Source: Alloalcanivorax gelatiniphagus (GTDB taxonomy: Bacteria; Pseudomonadota; Gammaproteobacteria; Pseudomonadales; Alcanivoracaceae). Taken from it: a DNA stretch of 64,000 nucleotides. Numbering within the stretch: the stretch's first letter is position 1; each line of letters starts with the position of its first letter. The notes beneath the pieces are model-generated. The model worked only from the letters and a program-made list of their open reading frames with translations, searched no databases and was not told where the DNA came from. A program made the position numbers and the translations under genes. The stretch covers positions 1-64,000 of the forward strand of contig NZ_VCQT01000008.1 of NCBI RefSeq assembly GCF_005938655.1. Direction: 5' to 3'. Shown here in pieces: positions 19,979 to 30,960 of this stretch.

Positions 19979-20008
19979 CCGGTGGGCGTTAAACAAACGG
20001 TGGTCGCC
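19946..20008 (+). repeat. Degenerate 18-nt tandem array across a stop codon
   Basis: Units GTGGGTGTTAAAGAACAG (19946), GTGGGTGCCGAATAACCG (19964), GTGGGCGTTAAACAAACG (19982) and a half unit GTGGTCGCC (20000). In frame they read VGVKEQ, VGAE-stop-P, VGVKQT, VVA, so the stop of the effector-binding gene falls in unit 2 and the frame continues as repeat sequence beyond it, to a TAG at 20048. Confidence 0.75.
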
Positions 20009-20022
20009 AGCCAGGGGCGCGC

Positions 20023-20388
20023 TCAGCCGCGTACCCGGCGACCCCGGTAGATCACCTCCCTGCCTGATTCCGCCCGCTGCTCTTCGGTGGGGCGCGGCGC
20101 CGGCTCCGGCAGCGGCTGCCCCCGGTACATGCGGCGGGCGGGCGCCTTGTCCGCCACCGCCGGCGTTTCCGGCGCCGCCTCCTCCGCTTCCTCATCGATC
20201 CGTGTCATCAGGCGTTTCAGTTCGTCGGACCCGCTGCGTCGGGCGTAGTCGCCCAGCGTCTGGCGCAGGTCCGGATCGGTCAGCGACAGCCGTACCCCGA
20301 ACTCATCCCGAATCAGCCGGCGGCACTGGTTCACCAGCGCGACCACGCGATAGTGCATCAGCCAATGGGTGTTGATTCCCCCGCTCAT
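20023..20388 (-). CDS. Conserved-looking small protein of unknown function
   Basis: 121 residues from ATG 20388, preceded by GGAGGG. The first half (HWLMHYRVVALVNQCRRLIRDEFGVRLSLTDPDLRQTLGDYARRSGSDELKRLMTRIDEE) looks like a compact helical domain; the second half is proline/alanine-rich and carries two copies of a Tyr-Arg-Gly motif (MYRGQPL and VIYRGRRVRG) near the end. I do not recognise the family. It has no signal peptide or membrane span, so it is probably cytoplasmic. Confidence 0.7.
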   Translation of the reverse strand: MSGGINTHWLMHYRVVALVNQCRRLIRDEFGVRLSLTDPDLRQTLGDYARRSGSDELKRLMTRIDEEAEEAAPETPAVADKAPARRMYRGQPLPEPAPRPTEEQRAESGREVIYRGRRVRG

Positions 20389-20449
20389 GGTCCCTCCATG
20401 ACGTAGTCCTGGACCTGGAAGAACCAAGCAGCTTCCGTGCCAGAGCGAA

Positions 20450-21213
20450 TCAGGGAGCGTATTTGGCGTTATAGACCGTCGATAAGTAGGGGTTAATCCC
20501 GAGCTTGAATTCCGGGCGAGTGCCCGAGCCCAGCATCTGAGAGCTCCACAGTACTTGCCCGTCGCTGATGCGGATCACCGCCATGTCGGTCAGCACGTCG
20601 CCGCCATCGGCCACCACGCCACTGCCGCCGGGCAAGGCGCTGAAAATGGCGGCCGTGGCGATTTTTGCGCCTCTCGCGCCGGGCGTGTCGGTCCAGCCGA
20701 TTACACGGGACGCCAGGATGCAGCAGTTGTCGCTGGCGGCATCCCGAATGGCTTCGGGAATGGAAACACTGGTGGCGGCGACCGGGTCCTGTAGCTCGGG
20801 TACGCCGAACACCGGGGTGGCTTTGATCAGCGCTTCGGGGTCCTTCGCCGGTGTCCAAAGTGCATCATAAAAGGTCCGAACCGCTTCCGATTGCGGCTCT
20901 TCCCGGGCCACCATCGGCGATAAGGTCACCTGGTAGCCCGCCGCGGGACCGTTCATGGTATCCAGCAGCGGTTCCGGCATCGAATCGGGTTCCGTTTCCT
21001 CGTTTTTCTCCTCTCCGTTCATGGCCCGGTAGGACAGCGAAAAACGGGGAGGCAGCACCAGCAGAGTATCGAAGCTCTTCGGTTGTTCATTGAAGGACGC
21101 GCGGGGATAGCTTTTTACACAGAACGAGGTCTGGCAGGTCATATGCTCATGGGCGGCTTGTAGCCCCGCGCAGCCTGTCAGCAAAACCACAGGCAATAGC
21201 GCCGTTATTCTTA

Positions 21214-21217
<4 letters not shown>
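20450..21217 (-). CDS. Putative outer-membrane/periplasmic lipoprotein of unknown function
   Basis: 255 residues. A short signal peptide ends in the lipobox LLTGC-AG (Cys16), so the mature protein is a lipoprotein; Ala at +2 predicts outer-membrane sorting. Six further cysteines include CQTSFC and DNCC. The rest alternates strands and loops with [16 protein letters not shown] at the end. Its ATG overlaps the uvrA stop (ATGA), so it is translationally coupled to uvrA although the functions look unrelated. Family not recognised. Confidence 0.75.
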
Positions 21218-24045
<2,828 letters not shown>

Positions 24046-24066
24046 GAGATGGCGAGCCCTCGGCTA

Positions 24067-24082
24067 CTGTCAGAATGAACAG
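24067..24082. promoter_or_regulatory. LexA (SOS) box upstream of uvrA
   Basis: CTG-N10-CAG with extended symmetry ACTGT...ACAGT (24066-24083), 22-37 bases before the uvrA start. A minus-strand -10 box TATACT (forward AGTATA, 24086-24091) abuts it, so LexA bound here would block RNA polymerase, matching the known SOS control of uvrA in gammaproteobacteria. Confidence 0.8.
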
Positions 24083-24134
24083 TGCAGTATAGACGAAAGA
24101 TCGTGAAGGGGAAAAGAAAGGTCGCCGCGCAAGG

Positions 24135-24158
24135 CGTCCGGCGGGGGGGAACCGGACG
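24135..24158 (-). terminator. Hairpin after the CsgD-like gene
   Basis: CGTCCGG and CCGGACG (7-bp arms, ten-base loop) lie ~20 bases after the stop of the minus-strand regulator gene. There is no T run on that strand, so its role as a terminator is uncertain. Confidence 0.35.
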
Positions 24159-24178
24159 ACAGGCGGAATCGCCTTTGA

Positions 24179-24841
24179 TCAGAGGTTTTCCTGGGCCCAG
24201 TTCACTGCTTGCAGGCGGTTGGAGGCGTTGATCTTTTTGAAAATGTTGTAAATGTGGGTCTTGATGGTGTGCGGGCTGAGGTTGAGGACCTTGGCGATCT
24301 CGGAGTTCTTGGCGCCGGTGGCCATCACCTTGAGCACCTCGATCTCCCGGTCGGTGAGGTTCACCTCGTTACGGGAAAAGGTCTTGTTGAAGGCCCGGCT
24401 TTTCACCAGATATTGCTGCAGCACCTTGCGCGGGAACCACAGCTCGCCCTTGAACATTGCCTTGATGCCCTTGGTCAGCAGATCCTGCGGGCAATCATGC
24501 TGGAAACCGCCGTTCACCATGGGCAGGCCAGCCAAACGGCTCAGATCGTCGTCGTGGTCCACATTGAACACGCCGATCAGAATTTCGTTCTCGATACGGC
24601 GGTCCACATCGATCAGCCGGGTGATCACCTGGTTGACGTCGACGGAATGGAAATCCACCAGGAACAGGTTTTGTTCCACGGCGCCCACGTCGGCTTCGTT
24701 GACCTGGTCCACGGACTTCAACGCGATGGCGGGAATCGCCGCCTTATCAAGAAATTCGGTGAGCAGTGCATTCTGGAGGTGCTGACCACCTACCACATAC
24801 ACTCTTTGTGCAGTCACGCTTTGTGCAGTCACATTGTCCAT
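24179..24841 (-). CDS. LuxR-family regulator, CsgD-like
   Basis: 220 residues. The C-terminal HTH (about 155-215; LTDREIEVLKVMATGAKNSEIAKVLNLSPHTIKTHIYNIFKKINASNRLQAVNWAQENL) is very close in pattern to E. coli CsgD. The N-terminal ~125 residues resemble a degenerate receiver domain: a D is kept in LFLVDFHS, but the acidic pair expected after beta-1 is missing (VYVVGGQ). CsgD controls curli and cellulose in enterics; no curli or cellulose genes are in this window, so the target is unknown. A good promoter precedes it. Confidence 0.85.
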   Translation of the reverse strand: MDNVTAQSVTAQRVYVVGGQHLQNALLTEFLDKAAIPAIALKSVDQVNEADVGAVEQNLFLVDFHSVDVNQVITRLIDVDRRIENEILIGVFNVDHDDDLSRLAGLPMVNGGFQHDCPQDLLTKGIKAMFKGELWFPRKVLQQYLVKSRAFNKTFSRNEVNLTDREIEVLKVMATGAKNSEIAKVLNLSPHTIKTHIYNIFKKINASNRLQAVNWAQENL

Positions 24842-24905
24842 TCATTCGTCCATGACACAACCCGGAGGCCCGGGGGGCTAAGAAGAAAAACTGAATCAAG
24901 TCATC

Positions 24906-24934
24906 AATTTATCACCGCTTCCGCGGGGGTTCAA
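24906..24934 (-). promoter_or_regulatory. Promoter of the CsgD-like regulator
   Basis: On the minus strand TTGAAC (24934-24929), 17-bp spacer, TAAATT (24911-24906). The start would be near 24899, giving a ~58-base leader before the ATG at 24841. Confidence 0.6.
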
Positions 24935-24980
24935 TTTACTATCATCAGTGATTTGCACGTCACCCCGCCGTCCTGGAATC

Positions 24981-24989
24981 TGCTACACT
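24981..24989 (+). promoter_or_regulatory. Extended -10 promoter for the MFS gene
   Basis: TGCTACACT is a TG-N-TACACT extended -10 element, 35 bases before the ATG at 25024. No convincing -35 box is seen, as is common for extended -10 promoters. Confidence 0.5.
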
Positions 24990-25023
24990 TTCCGCCCATT
25001 TCTCGTATCACCGACCCTCAACC

Positions 25024-26397
25024 ATGACGGATGCTTCCCGGGCCGCCTTGCGGCGCACCGAAATGACCACCACCGGATCCCTGGCGGCGATCTTCGCGCT
25101 GCGCATGTTCGGGCTGTTCATGATTCTGCCGGTATTCGCGGTATACGGCGCCCGCCTTGAAGGGGCCACCCCCTTGCTGATCGGCACCGCCATCGGCGCC
25201 TACGGCCTGATGCAGGCGATGCTGCAGATTCCGTTCGGCATGCTCTCCGACCGCTTCGGGCGACGGCCGCTGTTGCTGGTGGGCCTGCTGCTGTTCGTCG
25301 CCGGCGGCGCCGTGGCGGCGCTCAGTGACACCATCCACGGCGTGATTCTGGGCCGCGCCCTGCAAGGGGCGGGGGCCATCGCCAGTGTCATCATGGCGTT
25401 GATCGGCGATGTGGTCAGTGAACGACATCGCACCCGGGCCATGGCGCTGATCGGCATGTCGGTGGGCGCGTCTTTCATTCTGGCCCTGATTCTGGGGCCG
25501 GTGCTGGCCCACTGGCTGGGGCTGAGCGGTCTGTTCTGGCTCACCGTGGTGCTGGGCACGCTGGCCATGGGCGTGGCGGTGACCGTGCCCTCGCCGCAGG
25601 TGCGCGCCAGCGAGCCGTTGCCGGCCCGGCAGCGTTTCGCCCGGGTGCTCGGGGATCGCAATCTGCGCCGTTTGGACCTGGGCATTCTGGTACTGCATCT
25701 GACCATGACCGCCTCTTTCGTGGTACTGCCGCAGTTGCTCAAACAGCGCCTGGGGCTGAGCCTGGATCAACACAGCCTGCTCTATCTGGCGGTGCTGGTG
25801 ACCAGTTTCCTGGCCATGGTGCCGATGATCATCGCCGCCGAGCGGCGCGGCGCCATGCCGGTGAAGCGCATCGCGGTGTGCCTGCTGATCGTCGCCGAGG
25901 TGTTGCTGGCCCTGGCCGGGCATACCCTGTGGCATTTCGTGCTGGCCCTGTTCGTCTATTTCATGGCCTTCAACCTGCTGGAGGCGCTGCTGCCCTCGCT
26001 GGTGGGGCGGGCGGCGCCGGCGGGCACCCGGGGCACCGCCATGGGGGTCTATTCCACCAGCCAGTTTCTCGGTGTCTTCATCGGTGGCCAGCTCGGCGGT
26101 GCCCTTTATCAGTGGGTGGGCGCCGAGGCGGTGTTCCTGGGCTGCGCCGGTCTCGCCGTGGTCTGGCTGCTGTATCTCTGGGGGATGGGCGAACTGCCCA
26201 AGCTGGATAACCGGGTGGTACGCCTGGAAGCGGGGCAGGACCCGGGGGACGCGGCGGCGCGGTTGCGCGCCATCCCCGGTGTTCTGGAGGCCGTGGTGGT
26301 GGCGGAGCAGGGCCTGGCCCTGCTCAAGGTGGACAACCGCAGCCTCGATGAACAGGCCCTGCTGGCGTTCGCCGGCGAGGTGAGCGAACCGTCCTGA
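25024..26397 (+). CDS. MFS transporter, YajR-like
   Basis: 457 residues with twelve predicted spans. Motif A is present after TM2 (GMLSDRFGRRPLLL), and the GRALQGAGAIASVIMALIGDVVSERHRTRAMALIG region is typical. After TM12 there is a soluble C-terminal domain (about 390-457; RVVRLEAGQDPGDAAARLRAIPGVLEAVVVAEQGLALLKVDNRSLDEQALLAF) that fits the ferredoxin-like YAM domain of E. coli YajR. The substrate is unknown; YajR-type proteins are treated as drug-efflux-like. The uvrA-MFS-ssb neighbourhood is common in pseudomonads. Confidence 0.85.
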   Translation: MTDASRAALRRTEMTTTGSLAAIFALRMFGLFMILPVFAVYGARLEGATPLLIGTAIGAYGLMQAMLQIPFGMLSDRFGRRPLLLVGLLLFVAGGAVAALSDTIHGVILGRALQGAGAIASVIMALIGDVVSERHRTRAMALIGMSVGASFILALILGPVLAHWLGLSGLFWLTVVLGTLAMGVAVTVPSPQVRASEPLPARQRFARVLGDRNLRRLDLGILVLHLTMTASFVVLPQLLKQRLGLSLDQHSLLYLAVLVTSFLAMVPMIIAAERRGAMPVKRIAVCLLIVAEVLLALAGHTLWHFVLALFVYFMAFNLLEALLPSLVGRAAPAGTRGTAMGVYSTSQFLGVFIGGQLGGALYQWVGAEAVFLGCAGLAVVWLLYLWGMGELPKLDNRVVRLEAGQDPGDAAARLRAIPGVLEAVVVAEQGLALLKVDNRSLDEQALLAFAGEVSEPS

Positions 26398-26498
26398 GTG
26401 GGGGTTACCCCGGAACGCGTAAAGCTGCACAATATCCGGTCTGCACTAGGCCCCGGCGCGCCGCCGGTGGTCGTCTGAAAGGTTAGGAGCAAACAGCC

Positions 26499-27038
26499 AT
26501 GGCACGAGGCGTCAATAAAGTTATTCTGATCGGCAACCTGGGCGCCGATCCGGAAACCCGGTTCATGCCCAGCGGCGGCGCGGTCACCAATGTCCGCCTG
26601 GCCACCAGTGAAAGCTGGAAGGACCGCCAGAGCGGCCAGATGCAAGAGCGCACCGAGTGGCACCGGGTGGTGTTCTTCAACAAACTCGGCGAGATCGCCG
26701 GTGAGTATCTGAAGAAGGGCTCCAAGGTGTACGTGGAAGGGTCCATCCGCACCCGCAAATGGCAGGGCCAGGACGGTCAGGACCGCTACACCACCGAGAT
26801 CGTCGCCAACGAAATGCAGATGCTCGATGGCCGGGGCGGCGCCGGCGGTGGTGGCGACTACCAGGGCGGTGGCCAGGGTGGCTACGGCAACCAGGGCAAT
26901 GATTACTACGACCAGAGCCCCAGCCAGGGCGGCCAGGGTGGCGGCGGTCAGGCGGGCGGCCAGCAGAAGGCGCCGGCCAATCAGGGCGGTGGATTCAGCG
27001 GCCCGGCGGACGATTTCGACGACGACATTCCGTTCTAA
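26499..27038 (+). CDS. ssb: Single-stranded DNA-binding protein
   Basis: 179 residues. N-terminal OB fold ([50 protein letters not shown]), then a glycine/glutamine-rich disordered linker and the acidic tip DDFDDDIPF that recruits partner proteins. Protects ssDNA in replication and repair. TTAGGAG at 26484-26490 is the ribosome site. Confidence 0.98.
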   Translation: MARGVNKVILIGNLGADPETRFMPSGGAVTNVRLATSESWKDRQSGQMQERTEWHRVVFFNKLGEIAGEYLKKGSKVYVEGSIRTRKWQGQDGQDRYTTEIVANEMQMLDGRGGAGGGGDYQGGGQGGYGNQGNDYYDQSPSQGGQGGGGQAGGQQKAPANQGGGFSGPADDFDDDIPF

Positions 27039-27053
27039 ATTACAGGGGAAGTC

Positions 27054-27776
27054 ATGCGGCGCTGGATAGCCCTGGGGGCGGTGTTCGTCATCAGTTTGCT
27101 GGTGTGTCTGATCGTGCTGATGCCGGCGGCGGTGCTGGTGGATCGCCTGCCGGCGCTGCGTCCCGGCGGTGCGCCGCTGGTGCTGTCCGGCGCCCGGGGC
27201 CCGTGGTGGGACGGGCAGGTGGCGGCGCGCTGGCGCAACCACAACGGCGAATTGGCCTGGACACTGGACTGGCACGGTTTGACGCCCGGCCTGCAACTGT
27301 CCATGGTAAGCGACGATCTCAACGCCGATGGCTGGCTTGGCGCCGCCTGGGGCGACTGGCGACTGGAACAGTGGCGCGCCCGGATACCGGTGGCGCCGTT
27401 CAGCGCCTCGGTACCCCAGGGTGACGCGGACGGTACCGTGGATCTGACCCTGATGGCGCTGGAACTCAGCGATCATAACGTGGTCGATGCCAAAGGCACG
27501 CTGACCTACAGTGGCGGCACGGTCACCTGGGGCCGCGACGGGGCCGCCGAGGTGCCGCCGCTGGATGGCCGGCTGACCATGGTGGACGGTGCGCCGGAAC
27601 TGGAAGTCACCGGGCCGCGGCAACAACAATTGGTGCATGCGCGGCTGGATAATCAGAAATTGAACGTGCAGGTGCGGCGGGCCTGGCCGCAACTGCTCGG
27701 GGTAAGCCAGGGCGGCGATCCGGCGGATGTGGTCTTCCGCATGAGCCGCCCCTTGACTCTGGGGCAGTCCGGCTGA
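27054..27776 (+). CDS. gspN: Type II secretion system protein N
   Basis: 240 residues. One N-terminal membrane anchor (about 5-30) followed by a periplasmic beta-rich domain with the family motif GARGPWWDGQ near residue 46 and GTLTYSGG. GspN is an accessory inner-membrane protein of many T2SS. It directly precedes gspC and gspD here, and follows ssb by 15 bases. Confidence 0.85.
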   Translation: MRRWIALGAVFVISLLVCLIVLMPAAVLVDRLPALRPGGAPLVLSGARGPWWDGQVAARWRNHNGELAWTLDWHGLTPGLQLSMVSDDLNADGWLGAAWGDWRLEQWRARIPVAPFSASVPQGDADGTVDLTLMALELSDHNVVDAKGTLTYSGGTVTWGRDGAAEVPPLDGRLTMVDGAPELEVTGPRQQQLVHARLDNQKLNVQVRRAWPQLLGVSQGGDPADVVFRMSRPLTLGQSG

Positions 27777-27900
27777 GTTTCACCGGATAACAAAGGGGTC
27801 ACATTGGCGCGTCTAGAATGCGCGATGGACAACCCGGCTCTTGATACCCGGGGGCGCGAGCCACAGGGCCGGGATAACGATAAGCGGGATTGATGGATTT

Positions 27901-28749
27901 ATGATTCAGTGGGCCCGGAGGGGAAACCGGCAACGATGGGAGCGGGTGGCACGCACGGTGCTGGCGCTGTTGTTGGTGGTGGTTCTCGCCTATTTGATTG
28001 CTCAGACCATTTGGTTGCTGTGGTACGGCCCTCAGGACGCGTTGCCCGGTTCGGATTTGCGGCGGGTTACGGTGAATGGAGGCGCCCAGCAGAGCGCCAC
28101 GCTGTCGTCGGCCCAAGTGCAGCGCTGGGGATTGTTCGGTGCCTACCAGGCGGAGCCGGAGGCCGAGCAGCGCCCGGTGGACGCGCCGGACACCCGCTTG
28201 AGCCTGGAGCTGGTGGGCCTGTTCCAGACCCGCGACCGGGGCAAGTCGTCGGCGATCATCGCCGAGCGCGGCGGCAACGCCGAGCTTTACCATATCGGCG
28301 ATGGCATCCCCGGTAACGCCACGCTCGAGGAAATCTACACGGACCGTGTGATTCTCAAACGCCAGGGGCAGTTTGAGACCCTGCGGCTCAATGAAGTGAA
28401 AGGTCTGGCCGGCGGCGTCACCCAGGTGACCGAGCCGGAGCCGCGCAGCCCCGCCCCCAGCCCGGAAACGGATCTCGCCCAGCAGCGCACCGCCCTGATC
28501 CGGCAACTGGGTCTGCAACCGGTTTCCCAGGGCACCACCAACGGCTACAAAATCGGCGACCGTGCTCCCAAGCAGCTGATCGAACAGGTCGGCCTGCAGC
28601 CGGGGGACGTGGTGGCGTCCGTGAATGGCTACCCGTTGGGTTCCGAGGAAAGCGATCTGGCCGCTCTGCAGTCGTACATGGAAAGTCAGGCGGCCGTCAT
28701 TGTCGTGCAGCGCGGCGAACAGGAATTTACCGTGAACTATCCACCGTGA
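27901..28749 (+). CDS. gspC: Type II secretion system protein C
   Basis: 282 residues from ATG 27901; a longer frame begins at TTG 27841 but lacks support. Single membrane span (about 18-40), then the homology region (WGLFGAYQ; LSLELVGLFQ; SSAIIAERGGNAELYHIGDGIPG), which contacts GspD, and a C-terminal PDZ-like domain (YKIGDRAPKQLIEQVGLQPGDVVASVNGYPL), which helps select substrates. It links the inner-membrane platform to the secretin. Seven bases separate it from gspD. Confidence 0.92.
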   Translation: MIQWARRGNRQRWERVARTVLALLLVVVLAYLIAQTIWLLWYGPQDALPGSDLRRVTVNGGAQQSATLSSAQVQRWGLFGAYQAEPEAEQRPVDAPDTRLSLELVGLFQTRDRGKSSAIIAERGGNAELYHIGDGIPGNATLEEIYTDRVILKRQGQFETLRLNEVKGLAGGVTQVTEPEPRSPAPSPETDLAQQRTALIRQLGLQPVSQGTTNGYKIGDRAPKQLIEQVGLQPGDVVASVNGYPLGSEESDLAALQSYMESQAAVIVVQRGEQEFTVNYPP

Positions 28750-28756
28750 GATACCT

Positions 28757-30904
28757 ATGAAGTCGGCCTTGAAAACAATAATCGCAGTGGTGGTGCTCAG
28801 CCTGCCGCTGAGTGTCCACGCCCAACAACAGGCCTCGGTGGAGGCAACCGGCGACGGCAAGACCTGGACCGTCAATATCCGCAACGCGGATATCCAGGCG
28901 TTCATCAACCAGGTGGCGCAGATGACCGGCAAGAACTTCGTGGTCGACCCGCGGGTTCGGGCCCGGGACGTCACCGTGATTTCCAACCAGCCGCTCACCG
29001 CCGACGAGGTCTATGAGCTGTTCCTGTCGGTGCTGCAGGTTCACGGTTACGCCGCGGTGCCGGCGGGTAACGGCATTATCAAGATCGTCACCAACACCAC
29101 CGCCAAGCAGAGCAACCTGCCGCTCACGCAGAACGCCGGCAGCGTCGACGGCGAGGAACTGATCACCCAGGTGATCACCGTGGACAACTCGCCGGTGGAA
29201 GAACTGGTGCCGGTGCTGCGGCCGCTGGTGCCCCAGTACGGCCACCTGGCGGCGGTGGGTTCCGCCAATGCCCTGATCATCAGCGACCATGCGGACAACA
29301 TTCGGCGCCTGCGCGCCATTATCAACAGCCTGGACGGCGCCGAAACCGACGAGCTGGAAATCGTACAGCTGGAACACGCCTTCGCCGGCAACATGGTGGC
29401 GCTGCTGGAAGAACTGACCAAGTCCGACGCCGCCGCCGGTAACAACCGCCGCCGGGGCGGGCTGCAGGGCGGCGCCACGGTGATCGCCGACGAGCGCACC
29501 AACCGTTTGATCGTCAAGGGTGACCGGGGCACCCGCGCCAGGCTGATCCCGCTGATCCACCAACTGGACACTCCCTCCAGCGCCGCCGGTGGCGTGCAGG
29601 TGGTACGTCTCAGCCACGGTGATGCGGAGCAGATGGCTGAATTGCTGAAGAACTTCGCCGCCGGTGCCTCGGCGGTACGCCAGGGCGCCGAGGGCGGCGC
29701 CGGCGCGGCGGCCCGCGCCACCTCCGACGCCGACGCCCGGGTCTCGATTCAGGCCGACGCCTCGCTGAACGCGCTGGTGATCCGCGCCGAGCCGGAAATG
29801 ATGAAGGAACTGCAGTCGGTGATCAGCCAGCTGGATGTGCGCCGCGCCCAGATTCTGATCGAGGCCGCCATTGTCGAGGTGACCGGCGACAAAGCCAGCT
29901 CCCTGGGCTTCCAGTACGTGGCCGGCGACCTGAACAATGGCGTGGGCGCGGTGAACTTCGGCGGCGACGGGGTCAGCGTCAACTCGCTGCTGCAGGCGGT
30001 GATCACCGAGGACCCGTCCAAGATTTCCCTGGGTGATGGCATCACCGCCGGCTTCGGCGAGACCAACTCCGATGGTGACATCGAGTGGGGCGCGCTGATC
30101 CAGGCGCTGGCGTCCACCACCAACACCAATCTGCTGTCCACCCCCAGCATCCTGACCCTGGACAACCAGGAAGCCTCGATCATCGTCGGCGAGAACGTGC
30201 CGTTCGTCACCGGCCAGGCTTCCAGCACCGGCTCCGGGGTCTCCAACCCGTTCACCACCATTCAGCGTGAGGACGTGGGTCTGACCCTCAAGGTGACCCC
30301 GCATGTGGCGGGCCTGGACACCGTGCGGCTGGAACTGGAACAGGAAACCTCGGCGGTCAAGGATTCCATCGGCGAAGCGGTGGACATCGTCACCACCAAG
30401 CGCAAGCTGACCACCACGGTGCTGGCGGACGACGGCGAAACCATCGCCCTGGGTGGCCTGATCAACGACGATGTGCAGGACACCGTTCGCAAGGTGCCGC
30501 TGCTGGGTGATATCCCGCTGCTGGGCGTGCTGTTCCGCTCCACCAGCAAAACCCACGTGAAGCGCAACCTGATGGTGTTCATCAAGCCCACGGTGCTGGC
30601 CAGCAACGACCGGCTGGTGGACATGACCCGGGAGAAATACATGGGGGTTACTTCCATGCAGTTCCGGGTCAACGAAAAGGGTGAGCTGGTGCGCGAGGTG
30701 AAATTCCCGCTGCCCACCCGGGTGGACAACATCTTCCAGGGCCGCTCGCCGGTGTCCGAGGACTACCGCCGGGCCTACGAAGCGGAGCAGAGCAAGTCGG
30801 TGGAAGATTCCGCTGCGCCGCCCACCTCCGGCCCGGTCACTGATACGGACAGCGTGCTGCCCGAGCAGGAGGCCCCGGCCGCCAGCCGGCCGGAACAGGA
30901 ATAA
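28757..30904 (+). CDS. gspD: Type II secretion system secretin D
   Basis: 715 residues. Signal peptide MKSALKTIIAVVVLSLPLSVHA, then N0 (IRNADIQAFINQVAQMTGKNFVVDPRVR) and N1-N3 domains (about 30-320), and the secretin core with VPFVTGQ and LGGLINDDVQDTVRKVPLLGDIPLLGVLFRS (about 400-620). The C-terminal ~80 residues form a polar S-domain-like tail. It makes the outer-membrane channel. The other gsp genes (E-M) are not in the window. Confidence 0.96.
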   Translation: MKSALKTIIAVVVLSLPLSVHAQQQASVEATGDGKTWTVNIRNADIQAFINQVAQMTGKNFVVDPRVRARDVTVISNQPLTADEVYELFLSVLQVHGYAAVPAGNGIIKIVTNTTAKQSNLPLTQNAGSVDGEELITQVITVDNSPVEELVPVLRPLVPQYGHLAAVGSANALIISDHADNIRRLRAIINSLDGAETDELEIVQLEHAFAGNMVALLEELTKSDAAAGNNRRRGGLQGGATVIADERTNRLIVKGDRGTRARLIPLIHQLDTPSSAAGGVQVVRLSHGDAEQMAELLKNFAAGASAVRQGAEGGAGAAARATSDADARVSIQADASLNALVIRAEPEMMKELQSVISQLDVRRAQILIEAAIVEVTGDKASSLGFQYVAGDLNNGVGAVNFGGDGVSVNSLLQAVITEDPSKISLGDGITAGFGETNSDGDIEWGALIQALASTTNTNLLSTPSILTLDNQEASIIVGENVPFVTGQASSTGSGVSNPFTTIQREDVGLTLKVTPHVAGLDTVRLELEQETSAVKDSIGEAVDIVTTKRKLTTTVLADDGETIALGGLINDDVQDTVRKVPLLGDIPLLGVLFRSTSKTHVKRNLMVFIKPTVLASNDRLVDMTREKYMGVTSMQFRVNEKGELVREVKFPLPTRVDNIFQGRSPVSEDYRRAYEAEQSKSVEDSAAPPTSGPVTDTDSVLPEQEAPAASRPEQE

Positions 30905-30930
30905 CCGGCCTTTCGGTCTTCCCATACACG

Positions 30931-30960
30931 CACCGGCGCCTCAGGGCGCCGGTGTCGTTT
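30931..30960. terminator. Terminator between gspD and the TPR lipoprotein gene
   Basis: A perfect 10-bp stem CACCGGCGCC / GGCGCCGGTG with a TCAG loop, followed by TCGTTT. It stands between convergent stops and can end both transcripts. Confidence 0.75.
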
